Below, piece after piece: positions 30,415 through 39,662 of a stretch of DNA of 48,751 bases. Below the pieces are notes generated by a model. It made no database searches. It saw only the letters and a program-made list of their open reading frames with translations, and was not told where the DNA came from. The stretch lies in contig CAYZTT010000003.1 in assembly GCA_964481835.1 (NCBI GenBank), positions 1 to 48,751 on the forward strand. Direction: 5' to 3'. Both the position numbers and the translations under genes were made by a program. The stretch's first letter is position 1, and each line of letters begins with the position of its first letter. The DNA comes from JABIBT01 sp964481835. GTDB lineage: Archaea > Nanobdellota > Nanobdellia > SCGC-AAA011-G17 > PNOQ01.

Positions 30415-31148
30415 TAAAATATTTCTGATAGCCAGGAGAAGAATTTTGCTAGGATATTTGGGCTTTTTTGGACAGTTTTTTTATCTGAAGAGGCATATGG
30501 CCTTAGGCTATAGATATTTTGATTGCCCTCGCCCTCTTTACAATCTGGATCTAGATAGTCTAGGCAATCGGGATCACATTTTTTATCTTTTTTTCCATCG
30601 CAATATGTATCCTTTTCGCCGCTTGGACAATCTGATGGGCAATTTTTGTTGTTCTCTCTAATTTTTCCATTACAATAGCCATCTTCTTTACATTTGATTT
30701 CTAAATATTTTTTCTCAGAACTTGTGATTGTTATATCTCCTGAAGAGTCTTTTACTTGTATTTCTGGTAATTCTATTGTTCCGGAACTTGGGATTATTTC
30801 ATAGATAGTTTCTATTGTTATCTCCTTAGTTTCCTTGGGGCCAATTGTTAATGTGTACTCTAAATAGGGTTCTCTGATATCCGTTTCTGTGTGTTTTTTT
30901 ATTTCTGCTCCGATACTTGAAGTTATTGATTCTCCCATAGCATAGTTTGTGTCTCTTGTAATTTTAATTTCTTTTTCTATATCTTCTAAGTTTTCTATTA
31001 TGAATGAAAGTTCTATTGGTTCATTTACTATTGCGCTTGTTTTTGTAGATTCGAAATACTTTGCATTCATCGTTGCAGCGTGAGTGCTTGTTGCTAGAAG
31101 GATTAATAATAAAGTCCCAGTGATTAGTTTTGCTTTTTTATGTTCCAT
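30414..31148 (-). CDS. Secreted surface protein with CARDB-like and Cys-rich regions
   Basis: 244 residues from the ATG at 31148, two bases after the stop of the large surface gene. A signal peptide (1-25, cut near THA-A) is followed by a beta-sandwich (about 28-150, IELSFIIENLEDIEKEIKI, LTIGPKETKEITIETIY) like CARDB/NEW3 domains. A short Cys-rich segment with repeated CDGK...CDPDCLDYLDPDC then recalls calcium-binding or EGF-like linkers. A final amphipathic helix (AKFFSWLSEIF) may touch the membrane. It is probably co-transcribed and co-displayed with the 1472-residue protein. Confidence 0.75.
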   Translation of the reverse strand: MEHKKAKLITGTLLLILLATSTHAATMNAKYFESTKTSAIVNEPIELSFIIENLEDIEKEIKITRDTNYAMGESITSSIGAEIKKHTETDIREPYLEYTLTIGPKETKEITIETIYEIIPSSGTIELPEIQVKDSSGDITITSSEKKYLEIKCKEDGYCNGKIRENNKNCPSDCPSGEKDTYCDGKKDKKCDPDCLDYLDPDCKEGEGNQNIYSLRPYASSDKKTVQKSPNILAKFFSWLSEIF

Positions 31149-31150
31149 TT

Positions 31151-34100
31151 TTATTCGCATTCCAATCTGTCACAGTTTTCACTTGAACAGATATTTCCTC
31201 CGCTATCTATCAATGCCCCATCTTCGTTTTGACAGTATATCTCTTGACTCTGGTCACTTATAATCTCATTCCCATATAGTGTTAGGAATAAGTAATTATC
31301 TTCAATATAATCCTCTATATCTATGCAGATTTCGCAGCCTATACCGTTTTCTATTTTATTCTGAATTATATTTTCCGTTAAGTGTATTCTTTCATTGTCG
31401 TATACAGTTCTACCATCGTGAGAATAACCACTTATGTTTATAGTGGTGTTTATTAATTCGTTGTATGAGACTGAGGTTTTATTTGAATTTTCTATTAATA
31501 TACCAACTCTTGGGATTCCCTGATTACTTATGATTTTATTGCTTGTTATCCAAGTGCGCTCAGGTCCGATTTCCTTTGCTTTTATTGAGATTATATTATT
31601 TTTTAGTATGTTGCTACTCAACACATTTTGATACGGTGATTCTGAGGTTACCTCTGGGAAATTAACTCCAACCCCCCAATTAGAAAGATTCAGATAGTCG
31701 ACTCCCACATCTCCGTGCCCGTTGAAATCTATCCCGATTTTTGAGTTGCAATTTGGCCCTACACAGTTTATTTGGGTTTCTCCTTGATCAAGAGCTATTA
31801 TCTCTATATCATCTGCACCGATGACTATGCCTTCTTCGAGGTTGAAAACCCCTGGACAGAATGTTGTACTTTCGGTTAGTATCATGCCGCTTGTAGGTGT
31901 GGTGTAACTGCAGGCATCTGAGCAATCTAAGTTATCGCAATTATCACTGTCACATATGTTTGAACCATAATGGGCATCTACTATTGGCTCTGCAGGGTTT
32001 TGGCAATAGATATCTATGTTTCCATTGTTTGAAATTGTGTTTTGGGCGATTTTTACAAACCTTTCTTCCTCGAGAGAGTTTAGGTTTATCTTTATACCAT
32101 GGTTGAGAGTATCGAAATCGTTTTCTATAGTGTTGTTCTCAACTTTTATCCCATCTGTATTTGAACCCTCGAGAGTAATCATAGAGTTTTTTATTATATT
32201 ATGACTTATTTTGCTATATTCAGAAGGATTTCCTGTGACATTGATTAAATGTATTTCGTTTGGCCTGCTTGGGTCATCACTATTAAAATTGGAATACCAT
32301 ACTTCTATGCTTGAGTTCTTTACACCCGTCTTTATTGCTTTTATACTATTATTTATTGTGATTTCTTCTATATCTACTTCTGGAGATACTTCAGTTTCAT
32401 CTCCTTCCTCATGTGTTTTTATGCCAGTCCCCCATCCGTTTAAAGTTATATCCCTTATGGATATTCCATCTTTCCCATTTGTGTTTATGCCTGTTTGCGA
32501 ATCGCAATTTGGGCCTATGCAGTTTATGATTGCTCCATTTCCATCTATCTCTTGTCCATCTAATAGGAATGTTAAGCCTTCTTCTAGATTGTATTCTCCT
32601 GGACATAGGTAAGTTATTTCATCGGTTAATATCAATCCGTCCTGGGGGATTGTGTCCATGCAGGCCAAGTCGCAACCATAAATATTTTCTCGGGCCCAAT
32701 AATCTGCCTCGTAGTCTGAAAAATCGAAGTGTTGGTTTTCGTGTCCTATTTCAAATCTTACATCAAATAATCTGGGTATTTCGCCGATATCCCAACAATA
32801 ATGTATGTTGGTGCCTAAGACACTTTGAGCAACAGCGTCTGCCACATTTTCGACCTTCTTTCCATAATCATATACAACCCATTTTCCAACTTCAAAATCA
32901 TATATTAGATTCCAGGTGTGAAATCCTCCTCCTATAGAGAGTACTAGATCTCCGTCTTGGTCGTTGGCTGGGAAATATCCCGTTTTCCTTAGTAGCGAGG
33001 TTGCTGCAAATGACCAATCATCGCACACACCAGTTTTTAGTGTTGCTAAGGTTGTTTTTGCTGGCTGTTCCCTGTGTTTACATAATCCCGGAGTTCTAGG
33101 TCCAGGGCAATCCATATATTGTACTTCTTCACCGAAGACGTAAAGAGTGTCCCAATCATAGTAGGGATTTGCGCAATGGTTATTCTCGGGGGAATGATTC
33201 CCCCATCCCTCTTGACAGGCATCTTCGAATCTGCCCCTTAATGGGTTGTACCAACCCATGTCTTGTACCTCGCAGCAATATTCTGGGGTGAAATAGTTCC
33301 ACATCCATAATTCGTCATCTAGGTGGTGGATGGGCCTTTTAAAGCCCCAATTTAGATTGGTTTCTATATATTCCCTTAGGCATCCCGTCATTCTCCTTTG
33401 GTGAGTTGGGTATTGGAAAGAATTAAGTTTTGCGTGATAGCAAATTTCTGTGTTTCTATTGTTGATAATTCTCATATCCCCTGGTTCGTTTTCACAACAG
33501 TCTAAGGCGTCATCTATTATATAATCCATATAATTTGCTTCTTCGTCTTCAATGTCGCTTCTTACAGTCATTAAACTACAAGAATCTCTTTCTCCAGATT
33601 CAGTAAACCAGTTGTATAGGTGAACTACATAGTTTCCTTGGTAATTGCTCACACAATTTGTATCTTCTGGTTCGTGGGGAGTTATACATTGGCAATTATA
33701 ACAAAATCCTTCATTACAATCTTCCCCATAAGGCTCACACTCTTCTCCAATAGTTATTTCTTCTTCGAGGCTCTCAAATGTAATTGTTTCGGTCGTTACT
33801 TCCCCATCTCCGCAATAAAAACCCATTATTTTATTCGAATTTGTTTTTCCCACGTTTAATGTGCCTTCAATATTTTCAAAAAAGCAATCTTCACGATCAC
33901 ATAATAGGTCATATTCGGTGTTGTTTTCTATGTAATTGTATCCATCTATTTCTACACCCCATGCTTTCAGATACAGGCCAACGTGGGCGTTATCTCTAAT
34001 TATGTTGTTTCGTAGACGTATATCTCCTACTTTATCGAATAAGAGGGCTGAACGATACCTTGGGACTATAGTTCCTGCGCCGGCAAACAAACCTTCAGTG

Positions 34101-35569
34101 CCGTTTGGGTTATTCCCTTGAAATTTGTTTCCTTCTAGGAATACATCTTCTGATTCGTAACCCCAGATTGCTCTTGAGAATCTTTCTAGGGTCATTCCTT
34201 CTAAATGAGTTTCGTTTGAGAAATAGATATGTACCCCATCACCATAGCCGGTCATATTTAGATTGCATCCTTTTATTGTTGTATTTTTTCTATAACTAAT
34301 GTCTATTGTTGGATTTGGGTTGTATCCATACGGGTTGTTTATAATTATGTTTGTATCATCACACTCAACCCTTATGTTGTCTTCTTGGATTGTTAACCAG
34401 TTGTCTTCATAATCATAATCTAGATAATAGTCTCCTTCGCAGAAGTAGGTGTTTTCTGTTATGACCATATTTTTTTCAGGCACTATACAGCAGTCTTTAT
34501 CATTGTAAAAATTACAACCTATCCCGCAACAGCCATTTTTGTAAGAATAACTGCAATAACAGTCTGGATCGTTTCCGCTGCATCCTTCTGGGCAATTTCC
34601 GTTGCAACCATCGGATTCACAATCTTCTTCACACATTTCATCGGATTGGCATAAATCTATATTTTCTTCCGGATTCCACCAACAACCGTACATGTATAGC
34701 TCATTGCAAGGTTCTTCGTTCATGAAACAGAAATTTGGATCCTCTTGGTCGTAACAGACATCGCATTCTCCAACTAAACCTTCTCCCGCACAGAATCCCC
34801 AGCCGGGTAGATGGGTGCATGAGTTCTCGATGCATTCTTTATGGGCATTTTGACATTCACAATTTGGAAGTTCTTCTTCCATTTGGTCGCAGCCAGATAT
34901 TTCAATTTTACATTTGTCGGAACCTTCACAGAGATCTAGTTCCGGGCACGAAAACTCAAGGAAATTCCCTGCGGGGAGATCCTCATCTGTGCACTCTCCT
35001 CCATAATATGCACAATCATAGTCACATTGACCGTTTACACAATCATACCCTGCAGCACAGGCAATACCACAACCTCCGCAGTTATTTTCATCTGTTTGAG
35101 GATCTACACATTCTGGGCCACATTCAAACCAATCCTCTGGACAATCTAGGACACATGAACCATATTCGCAAATCATGTTGTCTCCGCAAGGTTGGCCTTC
35201 GCAACCTTCTTGGGAACAATCTTCGTAACAGTCAAGACAGCTTTCTTCCGTCATACATTTTTGTATGCAGCCTTCCGGAATGCCTCCTTGACCAGGGCTA
35301 TATTGGGGATCTTGGGGAGGACTATTCTGATCCCCCGGAATAAATTCTTTTTCTTGCATAAGCTCATCAGAGAAAATATCTCCTGTACAAGACCTAACAT
35401 ATTTCATCTCCCAATCACTACAATCACCCAATCCACAACCTTGGGGTGCCCAAGGAGTACAGTCTCCACAGTCTCCGGATTTTTGAATTCCTTTCAAATC
35501 TAGTTGATCACAAGAACTAATAATAAAAACACTGAGAATTAAAATTGTCAAATATATTTTTTCTTTCAA
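31151..35569 (-). CDS. Giant Cys-rich putative lipoprotein with transglutaminase-like core and beta-helices
   Basis: 1472 residues, TTG start with an AAGGTGAT ribosome-binding site. A signal peptide ends in a lipobox ISSC (Cys20, followed by Asp). Residues ~30-360 are Cys-rich EGF/Stig1-like repeats (e.g. CVDPQTDENNCGGCG). Then come right-handed beta-helix repeats (~380-580), a transglutaminase-like domain with triad Cys849 (GVCDDW), His884 (FHTWN) and Asp901 (WVVYDY), and two further blocks (~970-1210 and ~1225-1472). Each of these blocks opens with CxxxC...ILT..T..CPG.(F/Y)NLEEG and continues as beta-helix. The domain could cross-link or cleave proteins at the cell surface. A single frame of this length is intact, with resident codon choice. 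Confidence 0.85.
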   Translation of the reverse strand: MKEKIYLTILILSVFIISSCDQLDLKGIQKSGDCGDCTPWAPQGCGLGDCSDWEMKYVRSCTGDIFSDELMQEKEFIPGDQNSPPQDPQYSPGQGGIPEGCIQKCMTEESCLDCYEDCSQEGCEGQPCGDNMICEYGSCVLDCPEDWFECGPECVDPQTDENNCGGCGIACAAGYDCVNGQCDYDCAYYGGECTDEDLPAGNFLEFSCPELDLCEGSDKCKIEISGCDQMEEELPNCECQNAHKECIENSCTHLPGWGFCAGEGLVGECDVCYDQEDPNFCFMNEEPCNELYMYGCWWNPEENIDLCQSDEMCEEDCESDGCNGNCPEGCSGNDPDCYCSYSYKNGCCGIGCNFYNDKDCCIVPEKNMVITENTYFCEGDYYLDYDYEDNWLTIQEDNIRVECDDTNIIINNPYGYNPNPTIDISYRKNTTIKGCNLNMTGYGDGVHIYFSNETHLEGMTLERFSRAIWGYESEDVFLEGNKFQGNNPNGTEGLFAGAGTIVPRYRSALLFDKVGDIRLRNNIIRDNAHVGLYLKAWGVEIDGYNYIENNTEYDLLCDREDCFFENIEGTLNVGKTNSNKIMGFYCGDGEVTTETITFESLEEEITIGEECEPYGEDCNEGFCYNCQCITPHEPEDTNCVSNYQGNYVVHLYNWFTESGERDSCSLMTVRSDIEDEEANYMDYIIDDALDCCENEPGDMRIINNRNTEICYHAKLNSFQYPTHQRRMTGCLREYIETNLNWGFKRPIHHLDDELWMWNYFTPEYCCEVQDMGWYNPLRGRFEDACQEGWGNHSPENNHCANPYYDWDTLYVFGEEVQYMDCPGPRTPGLCKHREQPAKTTLATLKTGVCDDWSFAATSLLRKTGYFPANDQDGDLVLSIGGGFHTWNLIYDFEVGKWVVYDYGKKVENVADAVAQSVLGTNIHYCWDIGEIPRLFDVRFEIGHENQHFDFSDYEADYWARENIYGCDLACMDTIPQDGLILTDEITYLCPGEYNLEEGLTFLLDGQEIDGNGAIINCIGPNCDSQTGINTNGKDGISIRDITLNGWGTGIKTHEEGDETEVSPEVDIEEITINNSIKAIKTGVKNSSIEVWYSNFNSDDPSRPNEIHLINVTGNPSEYSKISHNIIKNSMITLEGSNTDGIKVENNTIENDFDTLNHGIKINLNSLEEERFVKIAQNTISNNGNIDIYCQNPAEPIVDAHYGSNICDSDNCDNLDCSDACSYTTPTSGMILTESTTFCPGVFNLEEGIVIGADDIEIIALDQGETQINCVGPNCNSKIGIDFNGHGDVGVDYLNLSNWGVGVNFPEVTSESPYQNVLSSNILKNNIISIKAKEIGPERTWITSNKIISNQGIPRVGILIENSNKTSVSYNELINTTINISGYSHDGRTVYDNERIHLTENIIQNKIENGIGCEICIDIEDYIEDNYLFLTLYGNEIISDQSQEIYCQNEDGALIDSGGNICSSENCDRLECE

Positions 35570-35633
35570 ACTATCACCTTTTTAGTAATTTTACTTATTT
35601 ATTTTAGATTTATTAATATATCGTTTTATCAAC

Positions 35634-35650
35634 GAAAAACCTTTTAAATG
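35634..35650 (+). promoter_or_regulatory. Promoter of the methyltransferase gene
   Basis: GAAAAACCTTTTAAATG gives a BRE/TATA about 22-35 bases before the ATG at 35670. The divergent ~100-base region also serves the giant surface gene on the other strand. Confidence 0.5.
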
Positions 35651-35669
35651 TCTCTATATTTAGAAATTC

Positions 35670-36272
35670 ATGAAGGACAAGATAAAAGAAGCCTTAAAGG
35701 CGTATGATAAAATAGCTTCTATTTATTCTGATTATAATTATGAGAAAGTTATGCAATTCCAGCTTATGAAGTTTGTTTCTTTGTTAAAAGGAAAGCGAGT
35801 TTTGGATGCTGGTTGCGGCGTTGGGAGAGATGTAGAGTACCTTATGGAAGACGGCTTGGAAGTTAAGGGAGTTGATATTTCTGAAAATATGATTAAACAA
35901 GCCAAGAAAAATGTTTCTAAGGGGAAGTTTGAGGTCATGGATTTCAGGAAGATGAAATTCAAAGATGGTTCTTTCGATGGCATTTGGGCAATGGCGAGCG
36001 TTTATCATATCCCGAATAAAGAAATTGTCGATACCTTTAAGGAATTTTTTAGAGTTTTAGATAAAGCTGGGTTGTTATATGTTTCTGTTTATGAGGGAGA
36101 GGGTAGTGAGGAGAGGAAGGATCCAACTGTCGGGGAGGTTAGAACCTTTTACTCTTACAAAGAGGATGAAATGAAAGAAAAACTAGAAGAAGCAGGTTTT
36201 ACTATTATTAGAAGTGAAGTTAATCAAACTGAAGATCGCAAATGGTTGGAAGTTTATGCTAGGAAAGAATAA
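35670..36272 (+). CDS. Class I SAM-dependent methyltransferase
   Basis: 200-residue Rossmann-fold methyltransferase. Motif I is RVLDAGCGVGRDVEYL, the acidic ribose-binding residue follows in VKGVDIS, motif post-II is KFEVMDFRKMKFKDGSFDGIWAMASVYHIP, and a C-terminal strand pair ends TEDRKWLEVYA. The fold matches the UbiE/Methyltransf_11 group, whose substrates vary widely, so the substrate cannot be named. It converges with yjbQ with no gap. Confidence 0.88.
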   Translation: MKDKIKEALKAYDKIASIYSDYNYEKVMQFQLMKFVSLLKGKRVLDAGCGVGRDVEYLMEDGLEVKGVDISENMIKQAKKNVSKGKFEVMDFRKMKFKDGSFDGIWAMASVYHIPNKEIVDTFKEFFRVLDKAGLLYVSVYEGEGSEERKDPTVGEVRTFYSYKEDEMKEKLEEAGFTIIRSEVNQTEDRKWLEVYARKE

Positions 36273-36686
36273 TTATTCCCCGATTATTTTTATTAAGACT
36301 CTTTTTTCTCTTTGACCGTCAAATTCTGCGTAATAGATTTGTTCCCAGGGTCCAAGATCTAATTTGTTATTTGTTATGGCCATTGTCACTTGGTGCCCCA
36401 TTAATGTTCTTTTTATGTGGGCGTCTGCGTTATCTTCTCCAGTTTGGTGATGTTTATAATCCAGACCGTATGGCGCAAGCTTTTCTAGCCATTCTTGGAA
36501 ATCTTGAATTAGTCCGGATTCTGCATCATTTACGTAAACTGCGGCAGTTATGTGCATGGGGTTGACTAGAACTAGGCCTTCTTTTATTCCTGATTTTTTT
36601 ATTACTTCTTCAACTTTGTGAGTAATGTTTAGAAATTCTTGCCTCTTTTCAATTTTGAAGTAAAGATATTCTGTTTGAGATTTCAT
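36273..36686 (-). CDS. yjbQ: YjbQ/UPF0047 family protein
   Basis: 137 residues, full length for the family. The signature His residues appear in NPMHITAAVYVND, GEDNADAHIKRTLMGHQV and the final LGPWEQIYYAEFDGQREKRVLIKIIGE. Family members bind a metal through conserved His residues. Thiamine-phosphate synthase activity has been reported for some, but the cellular role is unsettled. Its ATG overlaps the tyrS stop (ATGA), so the pair is co-translated. Confidence 0.93.
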   Translation of the reverse strand: MKSQTEYLYFKIEKRQEFLNITHKVEEVIKKSGIKEGLVLVNPMHITAAVYVNDAESGLIQDFQEWLEKLAPYGLDYKHHQTGEDNADAHIKRTLMGHQVTMAITNNKLDLGPWEQIYYAEFDGQREKRVLIKIIGE

Positions 36687-37636
36687 TTGTACGCTTTTCT
36701 TATTGGAGTTATTATCTCTATTAAGTATTTTGCTACTGCATTTTTTAAATCCAAGGGATGCATTTTCTTAGAATCAAAGTCTTTTTCTAATTCTTCGTAG
36801 GTTTTGAATTTTAAGTTCCCCCCGAATTTTTCATCACGATCTATTGTGAATGTTTTTATTCTTGGGAAAATTATCAGTTTTGTAATTTCCAGGATTGGGT
36901 TTTCTTTTTTTTCTCCCGCGATGCAGTGGGCCTTCTTTATTTTTTTTATTATGCTTTCATCTGAATCCCTTATTGAGATGAATGAATTTTCTTCTGAGGA
37001 AGACATCTTTGACCCTGGACCCTTTAATGAACTGATTAGTGGTGTGTGAATAAATAGGGGAGTTTTATAACCTATTTTTGAAAATACTTCAGAACCCATC
37101 ATGTGGATTTTTCTTTGTTCTATTCCTGATTGAACTGCATCTAATTTTAGATGCTTTATATCAACAATTTGCATAAGTGGATATATGGCCTGGGAAACTT
37201 TTGCATTTTCTATGTCTCTTGCGACTTGTTGCATACTTCTTAGAACTCTATTGATGGTTGCTGCAGAAGATAGTTTTAATACATCTTCTTGATATTCTTT
37301 CTTTGTTTGGAAAGAACTTCCAACTACAAATTCTGCTTTTGATAAGCCTGCGGCTTTGAAACCCTTTTTCCAATGTCTTACTTGTTCATTTATGAATTTC
37401 CAATCTCCTTTTTGGTTTAAGTAAGCATGATAATCAGCGAATAGGACTACTACTTGGAAACCCGCTTGTTCTAGGTCTAGTAGTTTTGTGATTGTCAATA
37501 GATGCCCAAGGTGTATTTCTCCGGAAGGTTCGTATCCACAATAAACTCTTGGAGATTTATTTTTTAGAATAGATTTTAGCTTTTCTTCGGTAACTATTTC
37601 TTGAGTATTCCTCTTAATCAGATCTGTTTTGTTCAT
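36683..37636 (-). CDS. tyrS: Tyrosyl-tRNA synthetase
   Basis: 317-residue class I synthetase of the short archaeal/eukaryotic type. The HIGH motif is HLGH in CGYEPSGEIHLGHLLT; FADYHAYLN, IYPLMQIVDIKHLKLDAVQSGIEQRKIHM and the KMSKS variant SKMSSS follow. It lacks the bacterial S4 domain. It is followed by yjbQ with a four-base overlap. The TATA box is weak (about 37655, ATCAACTAAAC region), so it may be read with lspA upstream. Confidence 0.95.
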   Translation of the reverse strand: MNKTDLIKRNTQEIVTEEKLKSILKNKSPRVYCGYEPSGEIHLGHLLTITKLLDLEQAGFQVVVLFADYHAYLNQKGDWKFINEQVRHWKKGFKAAGLSKAEFVVGSSFQTKKEYQEDVLKLSSAATINRVLRSMQQVARDIENAKVSQAIYPLMQIVDIKHLKLDAVQSGIEQRKIHMMGSEVFSKIGYKTPLFIHTPLISSLKGPGSKMSSSEENSFISIRDSDESIIKKIKKAHCIAGEKKENPILEITKLIIFPRIKTFTIDRDEKFGGNLKFKTYEELEKDFDSKKMHPLDLKNAVAKYLIEIITPIRKAYK

Positions 37637-37661
37637 ATTTTAGTTTTTGTTTAGTTGATAT

Positions 37662-38054
37662 TTAAGCTTTTTCTTTTAGAACTAGATAGAAGATGAGTAG
37701 AACCCCAATAACGTTGAAGGAGTCCGCGATATTGAAGATTGGCCAAACTTGAAAATCTATGAAATCTCTGACGTGTCCCAAAAATAGCCGATCAATTAGA
37801 TTTCCGATCGTTCCTGCAAATAGAAAGGATAGGGGGATTCGTAACTTTTTTTCTTTTTTTGCTAGGAAAAATATGAAAATAGCTACTAAGAAGGAAATTA
37901 TTGTTAATAAGACAATCTGATTTTGGAATAATGAGAATGCGGCACCGGTGTTTGTAGTGTAATTTATGAATAAAAAGTGTTTGTTGGTGAATACTATCTT
38001 TGTTATTTGATCCAGGATAATTATAAAAATTGAGATTAGGAAAAACTTTTTCAT
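37662..38054 (-). CDS. lspA: Lipoprotein signal peptidase (signal peptidase II)
   Basis: 130-residue four-TM aspartyl peptidase that removes the signal peptide of lipoproteins at the lipobox Cys. Family motifs are all present: an early LDQITK (Asp15), NTGAAFSLF (36-43), GNLIDRLFLGHVRDFIDF with catalytic Asp97, and FNIADSFNVIG with catalytic Asp111. The length is at the short end. Signal peptidase II is widespread in bacteria but patchy in archaea. Here it coincides with a lipobox protein at 31151-35569. No Lgt gene is visible in the window. Confidence 0.93.
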   Translation of the reverse strand: MKKFFLISIFIIILDQITKIVFTNKHFLFINYTTNTGAAFSLFQNQIVLLTIISFLVAIFIFFLAKKEKKLRIPLSFLFAGTIGNLIDRLFLGHVRDFIDFQVWPIFNIADSFNVIGVLLIFYLVLKEKA

Positions 38055-38097
38055 TAGGTTGTTATACTATTTCTCATTAAAAGCCTTTTGTTGAATA

Positions 38098-38116
38098 GAA
38101 ATGTTTAAATATACTC
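38098..38116 (+). promoter_or_regulatory. Promoter of the 38.1-42.6 kb operon
   Basis: GAAATGTTTAAATATACTC gives a TATA box about 25 bases before the ATG at 38133. The next gene of the operon overlaps; the third follows after 32 bases. Confidence 0.5.
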
Positions 38117-38132
38117 AAACCAGATTTTTATT

Positions 38133-39662
38133 ATGGCCGAGGATACTATTAAATCCCTGAGAGAGCAGCTTAAGGATGAAGATATTTCTTTTAAGAGAAA
38201 ACAAGAAGTTAGGAAGAAATTAGTTGGTATGATTAAGAAAGAGAAGCAGGTTAAATTTCCAGTAGGCAAGCGACCTGTTGAATATAAGGTAATATATGAT
38301 ACATTTTCTGGCAATTTGGAGCCAGTATATTTTTGGACTTTGGACTTTTTGAGAAATAAGGCCCCTTCTGGTTTGGGGATGGAAGTGGATAAGACTGGGG
38401 AGGAGTTTGAGGCGACTGCAGGAGGAGGCTTTTTTGGAGAGCTAGGGAGTAGGGCCACTATTATGCAAGAAAGAGGAATGAAGATTATGGAGACTGTTAA
38501 TGCGGTCTTAAGAACGATTATTAATTTGATTTATGATTTGAAAGAGTTTGAAATGAGATTGAATGCATATGATGATGCAAATTCGGATAAGAAAGAGACT
38601 AAATTGGCAGGGGAGTATGCATTGAAGGGCATATGGATGGACCAAGTAGATGTAAAAACTGGATTGGGAAGTATCAATCAATTGGCTAGGGGAGATTTGC
38701 AGTTTGTTACTTTGAGGGATGCATTCATGCAGGCCAGAATTTATAGAACTAAGGATGGGAAATTTAACAAGGAAAAAACATTCAGGGACATTGGCACTAC
38801 TGAGAAAAGTGGGGATGGAATGGACCTTAATAAGAGAGTCAAAGCTTTGCTGAAGAAAAAAGTTGAAGAATATTTAAATTGGAGAAAAGGGAGCGAAAAG
38901 GAATTGAGGAATAGATTTGAGATCGAGAAAAATTATCTGAAGGCACAGGTAAATAGTTTAAAATTATATACTACTTGGGCCAAGCCTTATTTGCGTGCGG
39001 CTCAAAAATTGGGCATGGCCGAATTTAAAACGGATAGGGGATTGCCCTCTCCGGATATGGTTACCACTTTCAATAGTATGCAAATGGATCTAAAATTATT
39101 GGCTAAATCTGAGTTTAATCCTGGGGATGTACATCCTACGTATGCGGGCGTTGAATTTAGTCAGAAATATAATGTGTGTCTTGAAGTTGAATTTTTATAT
39201 AGGACTGCTCCGCAGGTAGTTAGGGGGCAAGGGCAGAGCCAGCATTATACTCATATGGGGACTGTGGATGTAAAGTTTAAGGCATATGTTCTTGACCAGG
39301 CAGATTTAGGTGATATTTATGCAATGGAAGTTTATGAGGATATGGCACTTGTTGAAGAGTTGACGGAAATGAGCTTGGGACAATTGCAGGAAGATTTAGA
39401 GCATTATATTTATCCTAAAGAGGAAGAAAAAAAGAAAGAAGAAAAGGGGGATGATATTTTTACACAGTTCTTTAAGGGTATTGGGAACATGAATAAATCT
39501 CTAGATAAATTTGGAAAGAAGTTGAAGCTGCCTGGCGGATCAAAAAAAGCAAGTAAATACCAGGAAGATAAAGTTAAGAAAGAGGCCCAATCTAGCGCGC
39601 TGGGCATGTGCAATACGTTTTATACTGTTTTCAAGAAATCGCATAGGATGGTAACATGGTAG
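38133..39662 (+). CDS. Conserved-looking protein of unknown function, 509 aa
   Basis: Soluble, no signal peptide. Charged helices alternate with a globular region: an N-terminal coiled coil (about 1-35), EYKVIYDTFSGNLEPVYFWTLDFLRN, a long helical middle, and a beta-rich part (about 330-410) with YNVCLEVEFLYRTAPQVVRGQGQSQ. The C-terminus is Lys/Glu-rich. I recognise no enzyme motif. It overlaps by seven bases a TIM-barrel protein and is followed by a nucleotidyltransferase-HEPN gene, so the three probably act together. The last ~100 residues, FFKGIGNMNKSLDKFGKKLKLPGGSKK, are a basic tail. Confidence 0.75.
   Translation: MAEDTIKSLREQLKDEDISFKRKQEVRKKLVGMIKKEKQVKFPVGKRPVEYKVIYDTFSGNLEPVYFWTLDFLRNKAPSGLGMEVDKTGEEFEATAGGGFFGELGSRATIMQERGMKIMETVNAVLRTIINLIYDLKEFEMRLNAYDDANSDKKETKLAGEYALKGIWMDQVDVKTGLGSINQLARGDLQFVTLRDAFMQARIYRTKDGKFNKEKTFRDIGTTEKSGDGMDLNKRVKALLKKKVEEYLNWRKGSEKELRNRFEIEKNYLKAQVNSLKLYTTWAKPYLRAAQKLGMAEFKTDRGLPSPDMVTTFNSMQMDLKLLAKSEFNPGDVHPTYAGVEFSQKYNVCLEVEFLYRTAPQVVRGQGQSQHYTHMGTVDVKFKAYVLDQADLGDIYAMEVYEDMALVEELTEMSLGQLQEDLEHYIYPKEEEKKKEEKGDDIFTQFFKGIGNMNKSLDKFGKKLKLPGGSKKASKYQEDKVKKEAQSSALGMCNTFYTVFKKSHRMVTW

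Noticed and set aside
32409..35503. Several plus-strand frames of 60-200 codons opposite the giant surface gene
   Set aside because: They are His/Leu/Arg-rich shadows of the Cys- and Asn-rich coding strand without starts, ribosome-binding sites or family features.
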